DNA of 64,000 bases from Rummeliibacillus sp044763875 (GCF_044763875.1 NZ_JBIWGZ010000002.1:496001-560000), one strand, 5' to 3'; positions 41,477-52,600 are shown, numbered from the stretch's first letter. Notes: generated by a model from the sequence alone, not told the origin. Numbers and translations are program-made.

Positions 41477-42943
41477 TTATGCTCTATTATTTTTGCGACC
41501 TCTACGTAATAGCGCAACGATAAATCCTATGAAAATCACATATACAAAACCTAATGCAATCATATAAGGAATATTAATCCCTTTATGGTCTGTAACTTGG
41601 TAAAGTTCTACCACTTCACGATCTAAAACTAAGTTATATTTTCCATTGTCAGTTTGACGGACAATATCATTTTCAAACATGCCATGAAGTTCTTTATTTT
41701 TTCCAATGACCGCTGGATCTAATTCATATCTTTGTGTTTTATCTGTATTGTTGACCATTACTATCCATTTTTCATCATCAGAATAGCGTTCATAAACCAT
41801 TAAGCCATTTTTATTTTCTAGTAATTTATATTTACCTGTTCGAAGTGTTTCTGATTTATTTCGGATTGATTGAAGATTACCAATGTAGGAAATGATATCT
41901 TCTTTTGTACGGAAGTCCAATGTTGCATGCGTTTCAGGGACTTTCGAACCGTTTTGAGCAATTTCAGTTCCATAAGTAACAATTGGTACACCAGGCATTG
42001 TCATTAAGGCACCTAAAGCTACTTTAATACGTGTTGGAGGGAACATATTTTCCTCAGCTGAAGCATGAGTAAAACGAGCACTATTCAAATCATCAATCAT
42101 TAATGCAGCGGGCTTGTCAGTTTCACCATTCACATATGCTTTATAAGGTTCTTCTACTTTAGATGAATCTTCGTCTACATTTTTGAAGATGGATTGATAC
42201 GTATCAATTGTTTTAGGGTTATACTCTAAATCAAAGTCAGCTTCGCTTTCTTCATTGGAAATAACATATAGATTTTTATTTTGTTGCTTTAATGCAGTTA
42301 TTATTTTATTGATGAATGCTGTATCTGCATTACCCAAATGAGTCAATCGAATGCCATCAACTTTATACTTCCCAACAAAATCTACAACTGCTTTAATTAA
42401 TGCTTGTTGCACGTCTGGATTTTCTGTTTTCCAGTTAATACGATTGCCACTTGCAGTTGTATACCAATTTTTGTGAGCTCCTTCTAATGCCCATACATTG
42501 TCTTTGCTGACATTATTAATTGGGAAATCAACCATCGCTTTCATGTTATTTTTATGCAAGTCGTTTAATAGTGACTTAAATTCTTTGCTTGTACCAAATT
42601 GTCGTTCAATCTTGCTATAATCTACTACTGCACTTCCATCATATGTTTCGGATGAAAAGACGGAACCCATTGAAATCATTGTAAAGTCCAAATCCTTAAG
42701 ATGATTGATTTTCGTAGCTATACCAGCAAAATCACCACCATGGAATGCTTTCGGGTCCTTTGCATTAATATTGTAATCGTTTTCTACACTCTTATCGAAA
42801 AAACGATCAACTAATACGTCGTATATACTTTCATCTTTAATTTGATGTGTTTCTTCTTCAGCATGTGCAATCGTCGTTGTACCAATTGTTGAAGCTAGCA
42901 ACGCCGAAGCTACAGCTGTACTTATCCATTTTGCAACATTCAC
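41477..42943 (-). CDS. Membrane-anchored GH13 alpha-amylase-like pseudoenzyme
   Basis: A 488-residue secreted protein: signal peptide (ISTAVASALLASTIGTTTIAHA, cut near AHA-EEE; given in pieces as ASALLASTIGTTTIAHA), a GH13 barrel (VLVDRFF, FHGGDFAGI), a C-terminal beta domain, and a final helix plus RRGRKN tail. The four GH13 regions are degraded. Region I reads DFPINN (His lost), region II GIRLTHLGN (nucleophile Asp is Thr) and region IV MIDDLNSARF (His-Asp lost). Region III may keep a Glu in ISNEES. Enzyme activity is doubtful, and a binding role is likelier. It starts at GTG 42943 after GAGGAGG. Confidence 0.85.
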   Translation of the reverse strand: MNVAKWISTAVASALLASTIGTTTIAHAEEETHQIKDESIYDVLVDRFFDKSVENDYNINAKDPKAFHGGDFAGIATKINHLKDLDFTMISMGSVFSSETYDGSAVVDYSKIERQFGTSKEFKSLLNDLHKNNMKAMVDFPINNVSKDNVWALEGAHKNWYTTASGNRINWKTENPDVQQALIKAVVDFVGKYKVDGIRLTHLGNADTAFINKIITALKQQNKNLYVISNEESEADFDLEYNPKTIDTYQSIFKNVDEDSSKVEEPYKAYVNGETDKPAALMIDDLNSARFTHASAEENMFPPTRIKVALGALMTMPGVPIVTYGTEIAQNGSKVPETHATLDFRTKEDIISYIGNLQSIRNKSETLRTGKYKLLENKNGLMVYERYSDDEKWIVMVNNTDKTQRYELDPAVIGKNKELHGMFENDIVRQTDNGKYNLVLDREVVELYQVTDHKGINIPYMIALGFVYVIFIGFIVALLRRGRKNNRA

Positions 42944-43118
42944 TTTTGAAGTCCTCCTCTGCAGAACTGTCCAAAGTAATTTTAACAAACCATTTCAAAA
43001 CTCTCCATGCTTTCATCCAAAAAGCCCATAAAATAGTGAAAAATTCGACAAAAGTGTGAAAAACTAAATGATTTTGAACATTTCAACACATTAACCTTCC
43101 ACTATTCAGATGTGGATG

Positions 43119-43295
43119 TTCCGCTACAGACGGCGCTTTTTTCCTCGGGTGAACCGATGAGCCTCCTCGGGGCAACAGGATGTTGGTCACGGAGTCGTTG
43201 CCACAGGACTTGGCGTTCTTAGATTCCGTTCCTTAATCACGCTGCAGGGTATCACTTGTCTCGCTTCCCCGTAGGAGTTGCCGTATTTCGCTCAA
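43119..43295. repeat. GC-rich palindromic dispersed repeat, copy B (with insertion)
   Basis: It has the same skeleton as copy A (ACGGCG..GAGCCTCCTCGGGG..ATCACTTGTCTCGC..TTGCCGT) but carries about 60 extra bases in the middle (43171-43240). It is bounded on the left by the amylase-like gene and on the right by the yisL terminator. Confidence 0.65.
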
Positions 43296-43308
43296 GTAAA
43301 AATGCATA

Positions 43309-43345
43309 AAAAAAACACACCCCGACATTACCTGTCAGGGTGTGC
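43309..43345 (-). terminator. Terminator of yisL
   Basis: ACACACCCCGAC pairs with GTCAGGGTGTG (one unpaired base). The minus strand then has six Ts. Confidence 0.82.
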
Positions 43346-43359
43346 CAAAAAACTTTATT

Positions 43360-43716
43360 CTACCAGAACTTAAAACCTAGTGGTAAATGGAAGCCCATAT
43401 ATATAGTAAAGGCTAAGAAAATCAAAAATAGAACCCATAGAGTACCAGTAGATTTGCTTTTTTCTTTACGGACTAATACGATTTCCATCATAATGATTAC
43501 TAGAAGTCCACCTAGTAATTTTAGACCATATTGCATAGCCATTGTGCCAGCCATTGATGAACTGAAAATTATTCCGCCAGTGATGATGATTAAAATGTAA
43601 AATACTCGTAAAATCATATGTGTTACTTTTTGTCCTTTAGAACCAGCTTGCATCGTTGCTGATACAAAGAATAAAATAATCGCGATTATAATCGCAGTTA
43701 AATGCATGTGTATCAT
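43360..43716 (-). CDS. yisL: UPF0344 / DUF1516 membrane protein (YisL)
   Basis: A 118-residue protein with four hydrophobic helices and the YisL pattern HMHLTAIIIAIILFFVSA, KVTHMILRVFYILIIITGG and LWVLFLIFLAFTIYMG. Function unknown. GGAGGATT precedes the ATG. yisK lies just upstream on the same strand, as in B. subtilis, although a hairpin separates the two. Confidence 0.92.
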   Translation of the reverse strand: MIHMHLTAIIIAIILFFVSATMQAGSKGQKVTHMILRVFYILIIITGGIIFSSSMAGTMAMQYGLKLLGGLLVIIMMEIVLVRKEKSKSTGTLWVLFLIFLAFTIYMGFHLPLGFKFW

Positions 43717-43793
43717 TCGAAATCCTCCACATTCTATTTAATTATTAATTATCACATTTATACTATCAAATCAGTAAGAACTAAACAAATATA

Positions 43794-43827
43794 ACAGACC
43801 GATGGAAAACTACTTCCATCGGTCTGT
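43794..43827 (-). terminator. Hairpin after yisK
   Basis: ACAGACCGATGGAA pairs with TTCCATCGGTCTGT (14 bp) around a short loop. The minus-strand tail is only moderately T-rich. Confidence 0.65.
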
Positions 43828-43854
43828 GTCAAATTAGTGAATAAATTTAGAAAA

Positions 43855-44757
43855 TTACTCGAAGCGGTTCACTAAAGTTCCTATGCCTTCAATTGAAACT
43901 TTTACTACATCGCCTGCTGTAAGGAATTGTGGCGGATTCATACCTTTACCAACACCAGCTGGAGTTCCTGTTAAGATAACATCTCCTGGTTCTAAAGTTA
44001 CTAATTTAGAGATTTCAACGATTAGGTCTTCTACTGAGTGCATCATATCACTAGTTGAACCATTTTGGCGAACTTCATCATTTACTTTCGTCACAACAGT
44101 TAAATTTTGTGGATTAGGTATTTCATCTTTCGTTACTAAGTATGGTCCCATTGGGCAAGCACCATCTAAGCTTTTACCTAAGAAAAACTGTTTATGTTTT
44201 GTTTGTAAATCACGTGCAGTAATATCGTTTGCAATTGTGTAACCAAAAACATAATCATAGGCTAAATTTTTCGGAATGTTCTTCCCTTTTTTAGCAATGA
44301 CTATAGCCAATTCACCTTCATAATCTAATTGTGAAGTTACATCTGCATGCACGGATAGCGTTTGTTTATCTGCTGCAATTGATGTTGGTGCTTTCGTAAA
44401 GACCATGATATCTTCGGGCGCTTGATCGGAGCCCATTTCTTTTGCATGCTCATCATAGTTTTTACCGATACAAATAATATTTTTGGTTGTACGAGGAATT
44501 GGTGCTAACCACTCAATTTCACTGAAATCATGTTTAAACTGAGATGGATTCTCTGATTGTTGAGCTGCTCTTACAAGTTTACGAGTTTGCTCTACAAATT
44601 CATAACCATATGTCATGCCTTCTACTATGGTTGTTGAATAAGAAGGGAGTACTTGAAGCGCTTCTTGAATTGCTAATACATCCCAAACAGCTTCTTCTTT
44701 TTTTACTTTTGGACCAAAGCTTAAAACATCGTTATAACGAAAAGATAAGATTTTCAT
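43855..44757 (-). CDS. yisK: Fumarylacetoacetate hydrolase-family protein (YisK)
   Basis: A 300-residue FAH-fold enzyme. The core has NIICIGKNYDEHAKEMG, the metal ligands in LDYEGELAIVIAKKGKN, the loop GYTIANDITARDLQ and LTGTPAGVGKGM. B. subtilis YisK decarboxylates oxaloacetate and interacts with the wall protein Mbl. The ATG at 44757 follows AGAAGGAG. The longer frame (10 codons) is not supported. It lies 40 bases after the DUF418 gene. Confidence 0.92.
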   Translation of the reverse strand: MKILSFRYNDVLSFGPKVKKEEAVWDVLAIQEALQVLPSYSTTIVEGMTYGYEFVEQTRKLVRAAQQSENPSQFKHDFSEIEWLAPIPRTTKNIICIGKNYDEHAKEMGSDQAPEDIMVFTKAPTSIAADKQTLSVHADVTSQLDYEGELAIVIAKKGKNIPKNLAYDYVFGYTIANDITARDLQTKHKQFFLGKSLDGACPMGPYLVTKDEIPNPQNLTVVTKVNDEVRQNGSTSDMMHSVEDLIVEISKLVTLEPGDVILTGTPAGVGKGMNPPQFLTAGDVVKVSIEGIGTLVNRFE

Positions 44758-44797
44758 GAAAATTAGCACTCCTTCTTTTTTTACCATGATACATCAT

Positions 44798-45991
44798 TTA
44801 GTGATTTATTTCCTCTTTTTTCAGTACAGTTTTTCCATAAGTTATTCTCTTCCAAACTGCTTCAACCGGTCCTTGCTTAAATTGCATGAACCAAATCGTT
44901 GCAAAGACGAGTTGTATCACATAAATGCCGACAGCTAACCAAGTTGCTGTATCTACTCCAATTTTACCATAAAGTCCTAAACCATAATGGTAAAAGATGA
45001 AAGTACCGATAACTGATTGCATGAGATAAATCGTCATCGACATCCTACCAGCTTTTGCAATCGGTGATAATACTTTTGTTGCGTGAGGAATACAACAAAC
45101 TAAGACAACTAAGCTTGCATAACCTAACGCCAAAATTGGACCACCAAAATATGATTGAATATAATCTAAAAAGACATTACGGTGCAAAGTATATGTCAAT
45201 GATTTTAGAGAAATACCTAGCGGAATCATAATAATCATTAAGATACCCCATAAAACCATTTTACTTTTTGCCTTTTCTATCAATTGCCATTTTGAAGCAG
45301 CTGCCCCAATTAACATATAGGGTAAAATTGTAAATAAGGCCATAACCCACATATACGGAGAGAATTGAACGGACAAGTCTGTTAATCGTTGTGTAAATGC
45401 TTCAGTCCAGGAGCCTGCGCCATATGCTTTTAATGCTCCTTGTACACCCTCAATATCGATAAACTGAGACATATCACTGCTTGAAGGATCAACTAGAGTG
45501 GAAAGTCCTGTTAACAATGCCATTAATCCATTGATTCCCGTGTAGAAAATTAAACCAATTGCTAATAAAAAACCTGGTCTTAACCTAATTAGAGCAATTA
45601 CTACAAAACCGCAAAAAGCATACGTCATCAAAATATCTCCCCACCATATGAAAAATGCATGTAAAATACCAATGACGAAAAGAACGATCAAACGCTTAAT
45701 ACCAATTTTATAAAATGATTCACCTAAACGAGATGCTTTTGAATATTGCATGGCAAGTCCATAACCAAATAGCATTGAAAAAAGTGGATAAAAACTCCCC
45801 TGTACAAAAATATCTAGCCATTTTTGAAATTCCTTATCCGCAGGCACTGTAAACCACGTCTTCAAATCAATATGTGGCAACGGTGTGCTAAATGCGAACA
45901 TATTAACTAGTAAAATACCTAGCAAACTGACACCACGAAGTATGTCTAAAGTATCTATTCGCTGTTTACTAGTTGTTGGTATACTATTCAC
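44798..45991 (-). CDS. DUF418 / YeiB-like multi-pass membrane protein
   Basis: A 397-residue protein with about ten helices. It has the typical N-terminus QRIDTLDILRGVSLLGILLVN, an early FGYGLAMQYS motif and a C-terminal DUF418 part (AGRMSMTIYLMQSVIGTFIFY, TWLAVGIYVIQLVFA, FKQGPVEAVWKRITYG). Function unknown. The family is acyltransferase-like. GTG at 45991 has AGGAGG 9 bases upstream, and that site overlaps the addA stop, so it is coupled to addA. Confidence 0.88.
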   Translation of the reverse strand: MNSIPTTSKQRIDTLDILRGVSLLGILLVNMFAFSTPLPHIDLKTWFTVPADKEFQKWLDIFVQGSFYPLFSMLFGYGLAMQYSKASRLGESFYKIGIKRLIVLFVIGILHAFFIWWGDILMTYAFCGFVVIALIRLRPGFLLAIGLIFYTGINGLMALLTGLSTLVDPSSSDMSQFIDIEGVQGALKAYGAGSWTEAFTQRLTDLSVQFSPYMWVMALFTILPYMLIGAAASKWQLIEKAKSKMVLWGILMIIMIPLGISLKSLTYTLHRNVFLDYIQSYFGGPILALGYASLVVLVCCIPHATKVLSPIAKAGRMSMTIYLMQSVIGTFIFYHYGLGLYGKIGVDTATWLAVGIYVIQLVFATIWFMQFKQGPVEAVWKRITYGKTVLKKEEINH

Positions 45992-46004
45992 TTTTAACTT
46001 CCTC

Positions 46005-49000
46005 CTACAATCGAATTGACTGCTTAGCATCAAATGCATAAATTACTTTTTCATGCACGCTAATTTTTAAAATCTCCTCTAACGCTCTCTTATATAATGA
46101 AAGTTGAACTTCATATCGATCAACCATTTCTGCTTGCAATCCTTCAATTGTTTTCATCCTTGGCAGAATACGATCTGTTTTATAATCGAGTAAAATCCAT
46201 TGTCCATCTGAATCCTTTAGTAAACAGTCTACTACCCCTTGTACAATTTGTGTATCATGCTCGCTGTCCTCAAGACTAATTGTAAATGGCATTTCACGGT
46301 GTAATTCTTGCGCATTCATGAATCGATGCCCAATCTCTGTTTCAAAAAATGCTACAACTTTAGACGCTTGTACTGCAGTGCCTTCTTCTTCTGTTAAAAG
46401 TTGACGATCCACTAATATTTTCACAAATTGACGGACCGCCTCTTCATCGTGTATGCCCTCTTGAGGAATATGCTGCATAACTGTATGCATAGCCGTACCA
46501 ACTTCTCCAGCTGTTAATGAATGTTGTTGTAAAAATGCAGGTCTTGTTGCTACTCTTTGCTGATTTGATGAGACTTTAGTAAAGTACTCTGGTTCTTCTT
46601 GTGATTCTAGATGTTGTAAACGCTTCAACTCACTTACAGATGTTTTGGATCGTTTTGTAATAGCGTGTTCAAAGGCATAAGGTGTATCAAATCGATTTTG
46701 AATTTCTTTTAAAATTGCTTCATCAACTTGTGGTTCTTCTTGTACAAGTTCTTCCTCTATAGTTACCTCATCATTTATTGATTTGAAATCATCTGTATCA
46801 ATGACAGTAAGTTTCCAACGTGATAATTCCTTAACACTTTCTTCATTACCCTCAAAATCTGGATGACTTGCAAATGCTGGCCCAATCCAATCCAAATAGT
46901 TTTTCGCACTAGCTCGAATATAATCCGGAAGCATCGTATCAGGATTAAGTCGTTTTGCATCAACCCATTTTTTTTGAGTTTTTTCCCAATCTTTCACCGT
47001 ACCAACTAGATATAGCTTTTCTTTTGCTCTCGTCATCGCAACATACAAAATGCGCATTTCTTCCGATTTCATTTCTAGTGTCTTCTTTTCAACCATTGCT
47101 AAAAATGGGAAAGACGTATATTGAATCCTCTTTTCCGGGTCTATCATTTTAACCGCCAATCCAAATTCTTGGTCAAATAGATAAGGTAAATGGAAGTCCA
47201 TTTTGTTGAATTCTCTACCCAGTCCTGCAGCAAATACAAACGGAAATTCTAAACCTTTAGAGGAGTGAATTGTCATTAGACGTACCACATTTTCTTTTTC
47301 ACTTATTGCACGAGCAGCACCCAAATCATCTCCTCTTAAACGCATCCGCTCTACAAATCTCAAAAAGCGGAATAATCCTCGGAAAGATGTTTTTTCGTAG
47401 GCATTTGCTCGATCATGTAAGGCTCGTAAATTAGCTTGACGCTGCTTACCATTTGTCATGGCACCGACCATTTCATAATAATTTGTGTCCATATATACTC
47501 GCCAGACTAAATCAGCCAATGAACCACGTCTAGCTAAATCGCGCCAATCTTCTAGGTGTAACAAGAATCGTTGTAATTTCTCAGCTGTTGCTGATTTTAG
47601 TCCTGTTCCTTCGTTTCGAACGAATTGTTTTAATGCATCATAAAAGGCTGCTTTTGGATCTGCTAAACGAATACTTGCTAATTCATTTTCTGTTAAACCT
47701 ACAAACGGTGCTCTTAATACAGACGCAAATGGAATATCTTGATATGGATTGTCGATGATTTTCAATGTATTTAACATAATCATCACTTCAAGTGCTTCAA
47801 AATAACCTTTTGAAATTTCCGCATAAAGTGGAATACCAGCTGTTTTAAACTCTTCCACAATATCAACAGACCAAGTCATGGATCGCATCAAAATGACAAA
47901 ATCTCGATATTCGACGGATCTTTCTTTTTTCTCCCATGGATCATAAACAACCATATTCGAATCCATTATGCGGCGAATTTCTTTAATAATATATCTTGCT
48001 TCTTGTTGCGACTTTTTCAAGTCTTCCTCATCTAATAGTTCAGAATCGGTTTGTTCTTCCTCTTTTTCAGCTGTATGTAATATTGCCAATTCAAGAGGCA
48101 TTTCTTTTTCATCATAAGGAGCTTTAGGCTTTAAAGCGGCTGCTTCATCATAAGCAACTTCACCGACTTCTTCTCCCATTACTTGTTGGAAAATATAATT
48201 CGTACCATGCAATACTTCCGGTCGACTACGAAAGTTCGCATTTAAGTCGATTCGTAACCCTGTATCAGTTGGATTTTCATTGTACTTTAAATACTTATGC
48301 AAAAATAACGTTGGTTCAGCTAAACGGAATCGATAAATAGATTGTTTCACATCACCAACCATAAACAGATTACCGTTTGATGCATTTCCACTTTTCACAA
48401 GTTGCAAAATGGTTTCTTGCAAGCGATTCGTATCTTGGTATTCATCGACTAAAACTTCTTTAAAATGTGCACGATAATCAAGTGCTACAGAAGATGGTAC
48501 AAGCTCACCGTCTACTTCATCCGTTAAAATAGACAATGCAAAGTGTTCTAAATCTGAAAAATCAACTACCCCTTTTGTACTCTTAGCCTTGCCATATTGC
48601 TCACTGAATTGAATAGCTAGTTCTACCAATGTTTCAATCATAGGTTTCATCAAACGAATTTCATCTAATAGTCTCTCAGGAGTACGTTTAAAATAAGTTT
48701 CGATAGGTTTCTCAAACAGTTCCTTCGCTTGTTTTCGTTTTGCTTTCGCAAGTTCTAGTAACACTTCATCACAGCTACCTTTTTTCTGCGATTTTGCCCG
48801 ATCTAATTTCGCAGACTGGAAGAAAATATAGGCTTCAGACCAACTACGTTCTGTTATGAATCCTTTTGCTTCTTGGAACAGGATTAGATCTTTCTGCGCA
48901 GTTTCTCCATAAGCAAATGGTCCATCAGATTGTAAAGAAAGTTCACGTACCTCTTCAATTAAAGCTATCGCTCCATCAATACTGTGTAAAATAGCCCTCT

Positions 49001-49676
49001 TAATATGTGTAGTCATTTCTAAATCGTCAATTGTAGTATTTTCTTCAATCGTATAATGATCTGGTAAAGAACGCAGCCATTTAATTGGTTCAGGATTTAC
49101 TCTAGACATTTCATAAAGCTTATTGAGTAACACTTCAATCGCTTGGTCATCACGGTCAGAAGTGAAACTATCAACTAAACGATAGATATCTTCTACATTT
49201 TCTCCATCATAAGCTGTCTCTAATACTTCTGCTAAGGTATCATCCTTTAATAAAGCTACTTCTGTTTCATCTGCAATTCGAAAACCTGGATCAACATCTA
49301 ATAAGTAAGCATATTGACGCACAATATTTAAGCAAAATGAATGCAATGTTGATATTTGTGCTTTATTGATCAAGCTAAGCTGTCTACGTAAATGCTTGGA
49401 TTGAGGATTTCTACTAATTTCTTTTTCTAAAGCATTCGCCATCCGATGGCGCATTTCAGCGGCTGAAGCGTTTGTAAACGTTACAACTAGAAGCTGATCA
49501 ACATCTATTGGCTCTGTAGTAGAAATGACTTTTTCAATCATTCTATTTATAAGAACAGCTGTTTTCCCTGAACCTGCAGCAGCAGAAACTAATATATCTT
49601 TCCCTGTTGCCCAGATAGCTTTCCATTGTTCATCTGTCCAAGTCGCATCTTCTGGTTTCTTAGGAATCTGAATCAT
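46005..49676 (-). CDS. addA: ATP-dependent helicase/nuclease subunit A (AddA)
   Basis: A 1223-residue UvrD-like helicase with a C-terminal RecB-family nuclease. Walker A (VSAAAGSGKTAVLINRMI) lies at about 32-49, motif II (VLVDEYQDTN) near 408, motif VI (ILYVAMTRAKEKLYLVG) near 880, and the nuclease signature (GVVDCLL..WILLDYKTD) near 1155. With AddB it resects double-strand breaks to Chi sites. AAGGAGG precedes the ATG inside the end of addB (17-base overlap). Confidence 0.97.
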   Translation of the reverse strand: MIQIPKKPEDATWTDEQWKAIWATGKDILVSAAAGSGKTAVLINRMIEKVISTTEPIDVDQLLVVTFTNASAAEMRHRMANALEKEISRNPQSKHLRRQLSLINKAQISTLHSFCLNIVRQYAYLLDVDPGFRIADETEVALLKDDTLAEVLETAYDGENVEDIYRLVDSFTSDRDDQAIEVLLNKLYEMSRVNPEPIKWLRSLPDHYTIEENTTIDDLEMTTHIKRAILHSIDGAIALIEEVRELSLQSDGPFAYGETAQKDLILFQEAKGFITERSWSEAYIFFQSAKLDRAKSQKKGSCDEVLLELAKAKRKQAKELFEKPIETYFKRTPERLLDEIRLMKPMIETLVELAIQFSEQYGKAKSTKGVVDFSDLEHFALSILTDEVDGELVPSSVALDYRAHFKEVLVDEYQDTNRLQETILQLVKSGNASNGNLFMVGDVKQSIYRFRLAEPTLFLHKYLKYNENPTDTGLRIDLNANFRSRPEVLHGTNYIFQQVMGEEVGEVAYDEAAALKPKAPYDEKEMPLELAILHTAEKEEEQTDSELLDEEDLKKSQQEARYIIKEIRRIMDSNMVVYDPWEKKERSVEYRDFVILMRSMTWSVDIVEEFKTAGIPLYAEISKGYFEALEVMIMLNTLKIIDNPYQDIPFASVLRAPFVGLTENELASIRLADPKAAFYDALKQFVRNEGTGLKSATAEKLQRFLLHLEDWRDLARRGSLADLVWRVYMDTNYYEMVGAMTNGKQRQANLRALHDRANAYEKTSFRGLFRFLRFVERMRLRGDDLGAARAISEKENVVRLMTIHSSKGLEFPFVFAAGLGREFNKMDFHLPYLFDQEFGLAVKMIDPEKRIQYTSFPFLAMVEKKTLEMKSEEMRILYVAMTRAKEKLYLVGTVKDWEKTQKKWVDAKRLNPDTMLPDYIRASAKNYLDWIGPAFASHPDFEGNEESVKELSRWKLTVIDTDDFKSINDEVTIEEELVQEEPQVDEAILKEIQNRFDTPYAFEHAITKRSKTSVSELKRLQHLESQEEPEYFTKVSSNQQRVATRPAFLQQHSLTAGEVGTAMHTVMQHIPQEGIHDEEAVRQFVKILVDRQLLTEEEGTAVQASKVVAFFETEIGHRFMNAQELHREMPFTISLEDSEHDTQIVQGVVDCLLKDSDGQWILLDYKTDRILPRMKTIEGLQAEMVDRYEVQLSLYKRALEEILKISVHEKVIYAFDAKQSIRL

Positions 49677-52600
49677 CTGTGCCAGCCTCCTTACGAATTT
49701 TATCGATGATTTCTCCTGATTTTTCTACATGTAGTTGACGATAATGTTGATTGGTATCCGTAGTATCAAATTGACATACGCTCTTATATGAACAGAATTC
49801 ACATGCTGTTCGTTGATTCATTTTAAATGGACTAATGTCTGTACAACCCTCTAATATCTCTTCTCCAGCACTTTTATGCTTATTGCGAACAAAGTTTGTG
49901 AGAGACTGCATATCTTTCGGTGCAATAACAGATGAGAGATTAGGAGACGTATTACCGTCCTTCTTCATATAGATTGGAACTACTTGAGAGTAACCTCCAC
50001 TCTCTGATAATTGGTCATCCATTGCTATAATCGAGTCATAATCATCTAACAATAATCCGCGCATTTTAAAACCTTTCAACCGCTCATTCTCTGCTTCTTC
50101 TATAGATAAACTATTGTTTGTACTTAGCATTGGATTATGGACATGGATATAGAGCACACCACCTGCTTCGGCATGAATCGGTAGCCATTCTTCAGAATTT
50201 GTTATGGCAACATCTAAATACGTCAACATTTGTAATGATAATCCATTGTAAACATCATTCAAATCTAATTTATGTGCAGATGATTTATAGTCCACTATAC
50301 GAATATAGGGTTTACCATTAACCATCGTCGCATCTACTCTGTCAATTCGACCACGCATTTGCATTGTTTTATGATCTTTTAGTTGGATAACAAGCGGTGG
50401 TAATGGATCTCCCGGTCCAAATGCAGCTTCGACAGCAATCGGCTTAAATCCTGAAACTCTTGCATGTTGACTTAGTGATTGCAGTGTACGTTGCACAATA
50501 TAAGTAAGTTTGCGCTGAATATAACGGTAACGTGCTGTACTTAAAAGGATTTGATGATAGAGAAGTGGCGATATCGCTTCCACTGCTTGCTTTGCTAATA
50601 ATGTACACTGTTCATTTGATAGCTGTGCCCATGTGATTTTCAAACGATCTGTCTCTTCCCCAATCCATTTTAAAGCTGCATGGAATAAATCTCCTATTGT
50701 TGGAGTTTCCAATCGATATTCTGGTCTTTCTTCTAAATGCAAACCATATGAAGAAAAATGAGCAAATGGACAACGATAGAATTTTTCGATACGAGAAACG
50801 CTAGAAGTCATCGTAGTTCCATATAATGCTTCTGTAATTTCAGGTGTTAGATTTTCTGCTTTATTATGTGTTTTCAACGGTCGCATTAGACGCTCTAAAA
50901 CAGTATTCCAATATGGATCATCTTCATAATAACGTTTTAAAGCAAGCCACTCTTCTCCTAGTTCATGGTCTTCCTGATGTAAACGAAGTTGCTTCATTAA
51001 ATAAGCTAAAGAAGTTCTAGGATGAACAATGTAAGAAAGTGCATTTTGCTCATTTGTCGATTCACTAGGATCGACTAAAGCAACCGTTTTCTTAATATTT
51101 TTTAATTGATCTTCCAAACGTTTTATATATAACGAAGGTAATAGGGCTTTACTTTCTTCATCAGCAATCGCATACGACACGATTAATCGATCAGATTGCA
51201 TTGTAAAAGCATGGTATGTGATGAATTCTTCTTCTAGTAATCGTGTTTTGGATGTAGGTGCGATTTCATAACCAATTTGCGTAAACCATTCACGTTCGTT
51301 GTCTCCTAATAACCCCTCATAATCAATACGTTTCGGATAGACACCTTCATTTACGCCGATTACGAATACTGCTTTTGACTTCGTTAGACGTGCAATATCC
51401 GATGTTGCAACGGTTACTTGGTCGAGTGAGGGTGGGATTCGAGAAAATTCCAATGTATCGAAGCCCTCATCTAAAATTTCGAACGCTTCCTCTACTGTCA
51501 TTTTTTGATCGCCGAACAGCATAACAAACTGATCTAATATTTCTACCCACTTGTTCCAAGCTTGCTCATGCTCACTTGCTTCTAGCAAACGACCTTTCTC
51601 AATTTCACGATCCTTCAATGCTTGCAGCTTATCGAAAACTTCCAATTTTTCTATAAAAGTATATAAAGCTGTGGCAATATCTTCACCAGTTGAAGCCCCT
51701 TTTAATTGATCTTCGAAAGCTTTTAAGGGTTCTCTTATTTGCGCTCGTACTGCTTCAATTTCTTTTTGGTAAGCTCTCTCTTCATCTGTTTGATTCTTTG
51801 AATATAATTCTAAACCTCGATATTTTTTATATAACCAGCGATTTTCTTCAAACCAACGTTTTCCATATATTCCTTGAGCTAATACGAAGTTTTCAAGTAT
51901 ATCTGCTCTTTCCCTCCAAATTTGAATATCTGAAGTCATTGGGAAGAATAAGTCAGTTTTAATTGCACGAAAAATAGGTTCATACTTCCAATCAGATTGA
52001 ATTGTTTCTAATGCTGAACGGCTTAGCTCAATTAGTGGATGATGAAGCATTGTTTTTTTCTGACTGACAAAGAAGGGAATATCATATTGTGGGAAAGTTG
52101 TTGAAATCAGTGGATCATAAACATCTGCCTGACGATATAAAATGGCAATATCACGATAACGCATCTGATCATTACGGGTTAATTCTTTAATTTTTCTTGC
52201 AATAGCATGAATTTCTGAACGTCGATTGGCTGCTTCGATAATTTCTACACTGCCATCACTTTCTTGTTGAATTGGCGGAAATACTTCAAACTGACTTTCA
52301 ATATAGCGTAAATCATCTGTATTAGATCGATATTGTTGCGTACAATGAGCTATTGGTTCGACTTCAATGCCATTCTCAAATGCTAACTCTTTTAATCTCG
52401 CGCATGTTCGTGCTGATTGATAAAACAAAGATTGTTCATCATCTGCATCCGCTTCTGCTTCCATTGGTAAAACAACGGTAACACGATTGGCTACCTTTAA
52501 TAGTTCTTGAACCAACTCAAACTCCCTGGTCGTAAAAGCTGTAAATCCATCTATATAAATATCTGCTTTTCGAATTATTTCAGAATTTACTAACTGTGTA

